DNA of 52,416 bases from NZ13-RE01 sp049718665 (GTDB lineage: Bacteria; Dictyoglomota; Dictyoglomia; Dictyoglomales; Dictyoglomaceae). The notes below the pieces were generated by a model. It had not been told where the DNA came from and did not search any database. It was given only the letters and a program-made list of their open reading frames with translations. This document shows, one piece after another, positions 51,987-52,416 of the stretch. How positions within the stretch are numbered: position 1 is the stretch's first letter; every line of letters begins with the position of its first letter. Made by a program: the position numbers and the translations under genes. The stretch spans positions 1-52,416 of the forward strand of contig JBNARO010000012.1 in assembly GCA_049718665.1 (NCBI GenBank). Reading direction: 5' to 3'.

Positions 51987-52416
51987 AAGATACAATGATT
52001 CTTTTAAAATAGTCTCTATAGTAGGGGCAAGACCTCAGTTTATAAAGCTTGTACCTCTTTCTAAAGTGTTAAGAGAAGAAGGACTTAGAGAAATTATTGT
52101 TCACACAGGGCAACATTATGATGATAATATGAGTAGTATTTTCTTTAAGGAGCTTGAAATTCCAGAGCCAGATTACAATCTTGGTATAGGCTCAGATTCC
52201 CATGGTAAGCAAACTGGTAAGATGCTAATAGCTATAGAAGAAGTTCTTTTAAAAGAAAAGCCAGACTTAGTTATAGTCTATGGGGATACAAACTCTACCT
52301 TGGCGGGAGCTTTAGCTTCTTCAAAACTCCATATAAAATTAGCTCATGTAGAAGCAGGGCTTAGAAGTTTTAATAAAAATATGCCAGAAGAAATAAATAG
52401 AATTGTAGCAGACCAT
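51970..52416 (+). CDS. wecB: UDP-N-acetylglucosamine 2-epimerase (partial, runs off the window)
   Basis: The first 149 residues of a non-hydrolysing UDP-GlcNAc 2-epimerase. Family blocks are IVSIVGARPQFIKLVPL, VHTGQHYDDNMSS, VIVYGDTNSTLAGALA and AHVEAGLRSFN, followed by PEEINRIVADH at the window edge. It makes UDP-ManNAc for surface glycans. ATGs at 51970, 51976 and 51979 are all possible starts; the first overlaps the MNT gene by 17 bp, so translation may be coupled. Confidence 0.93.
   Translation, partial: MKMMLERYNDSFKIVSIVGARPQFIKLVPLSKVLREEGLREIIVHTGQHYDDNMSSIFFKELEIPEPDYNLGIGSDSHGKQTGKMLIAIEEVLLKEKPDLVIVYGDTNSTLAGALASSKLHIKLAHVEAGLRSFNKNMPEEINRIVADH

Noticed and set aside
1..52416. CRISPR arrays, tRNA or rRNA genes
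   Set aside because: No regularly spaced repeats, cloverleaf sequences or rRNA-like stretches were seen; most intergenic gaps are short.

Overview
The window is a low-GC, tightly packed bacterial chromosome segment with AGA/ATA-rich codon use. It has strong Shine-Dalgarno sites, class II aldolase, an M23 peptidase next to a bactofilin, a beta-barrel-like protein, and many ABC and PTS transporters for organic substrates. The gene set and protein style fit a thermophilic, saccharolytic anaerobe. My best guess is Dictyoglomus, inferred from recall of its proteins and not from any search.

Layout. 41-3064: a membrane-embedded spermidine-synthase-like protein converging on an exported protein-isoaspartate methyltransferase. 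3131-10671 (minus): a self-contained PTS operon running HPr, PRD regulator, enzyme I, phosphotriesterase-family hydrolase, creatininase-family hydrolase, IIB, IIA and an UlaA-type IIC. 10830-16402 (minus): an Opp/Dpp-type ABC importer whose binding-protein gene carries an in-frame amber codon just after the signal peptide. 16535-18174 (minus): bactofilin, M23 peptidase and a broken TM2-domain gene. 18263-26935: a duplicated HD-GYP protein, an exported SagB-type nitroreductase, a UvrD-like helicase, a MIP18-family protein, a receiver/histidine kinase pair (the kinase ends in a degenerate GGDEF domain) and guaB. 26936-27294: a gene-free stretch with strong RNA structure, the best candidate for a lineage-specific ncRNA.

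27295-40011: a DUF4272 protein, mannose-1-phosphate guanylyltransferase, two sugar isomerase/epimerase-like TIM barrels, a Gfo/Idh dehydrogenase with FabI, the gamma-carbonic anhydrase/aminotransferase/SerA operon behind a candidate attenuator, a cobalamin adenosyltransferase, class II aldolase and phosphomannomutase. 40006-48479 (minus): a nucleoside uptake and salvage operon with a BMP-type ABC importer, two nucleoside hydrolases, an MtaD-like deaminase and a nucleoside phosphorylase. 48550-49136: an internally deleted insertion sequence inserted into the remains of a LacI-type regulator. 49240-52416: the start of a surface polysaccharide locus (CapD-type dehydratase, then WecB running off the end) with a HEPN/MNT pair between them.

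The recurring theme is uptake followed by intracellular hydrolysis of sugars, lactones or amides and nucleosides, feeding GDP-mannose, serine and polysaccharide synthesis. Four broken genes (amber codon, two out-of-frame deletions, one IS remnant) show ongoing decay by small lesions. Several divergent promoters have near-consensus -35/-10 boxes with very short leaders.
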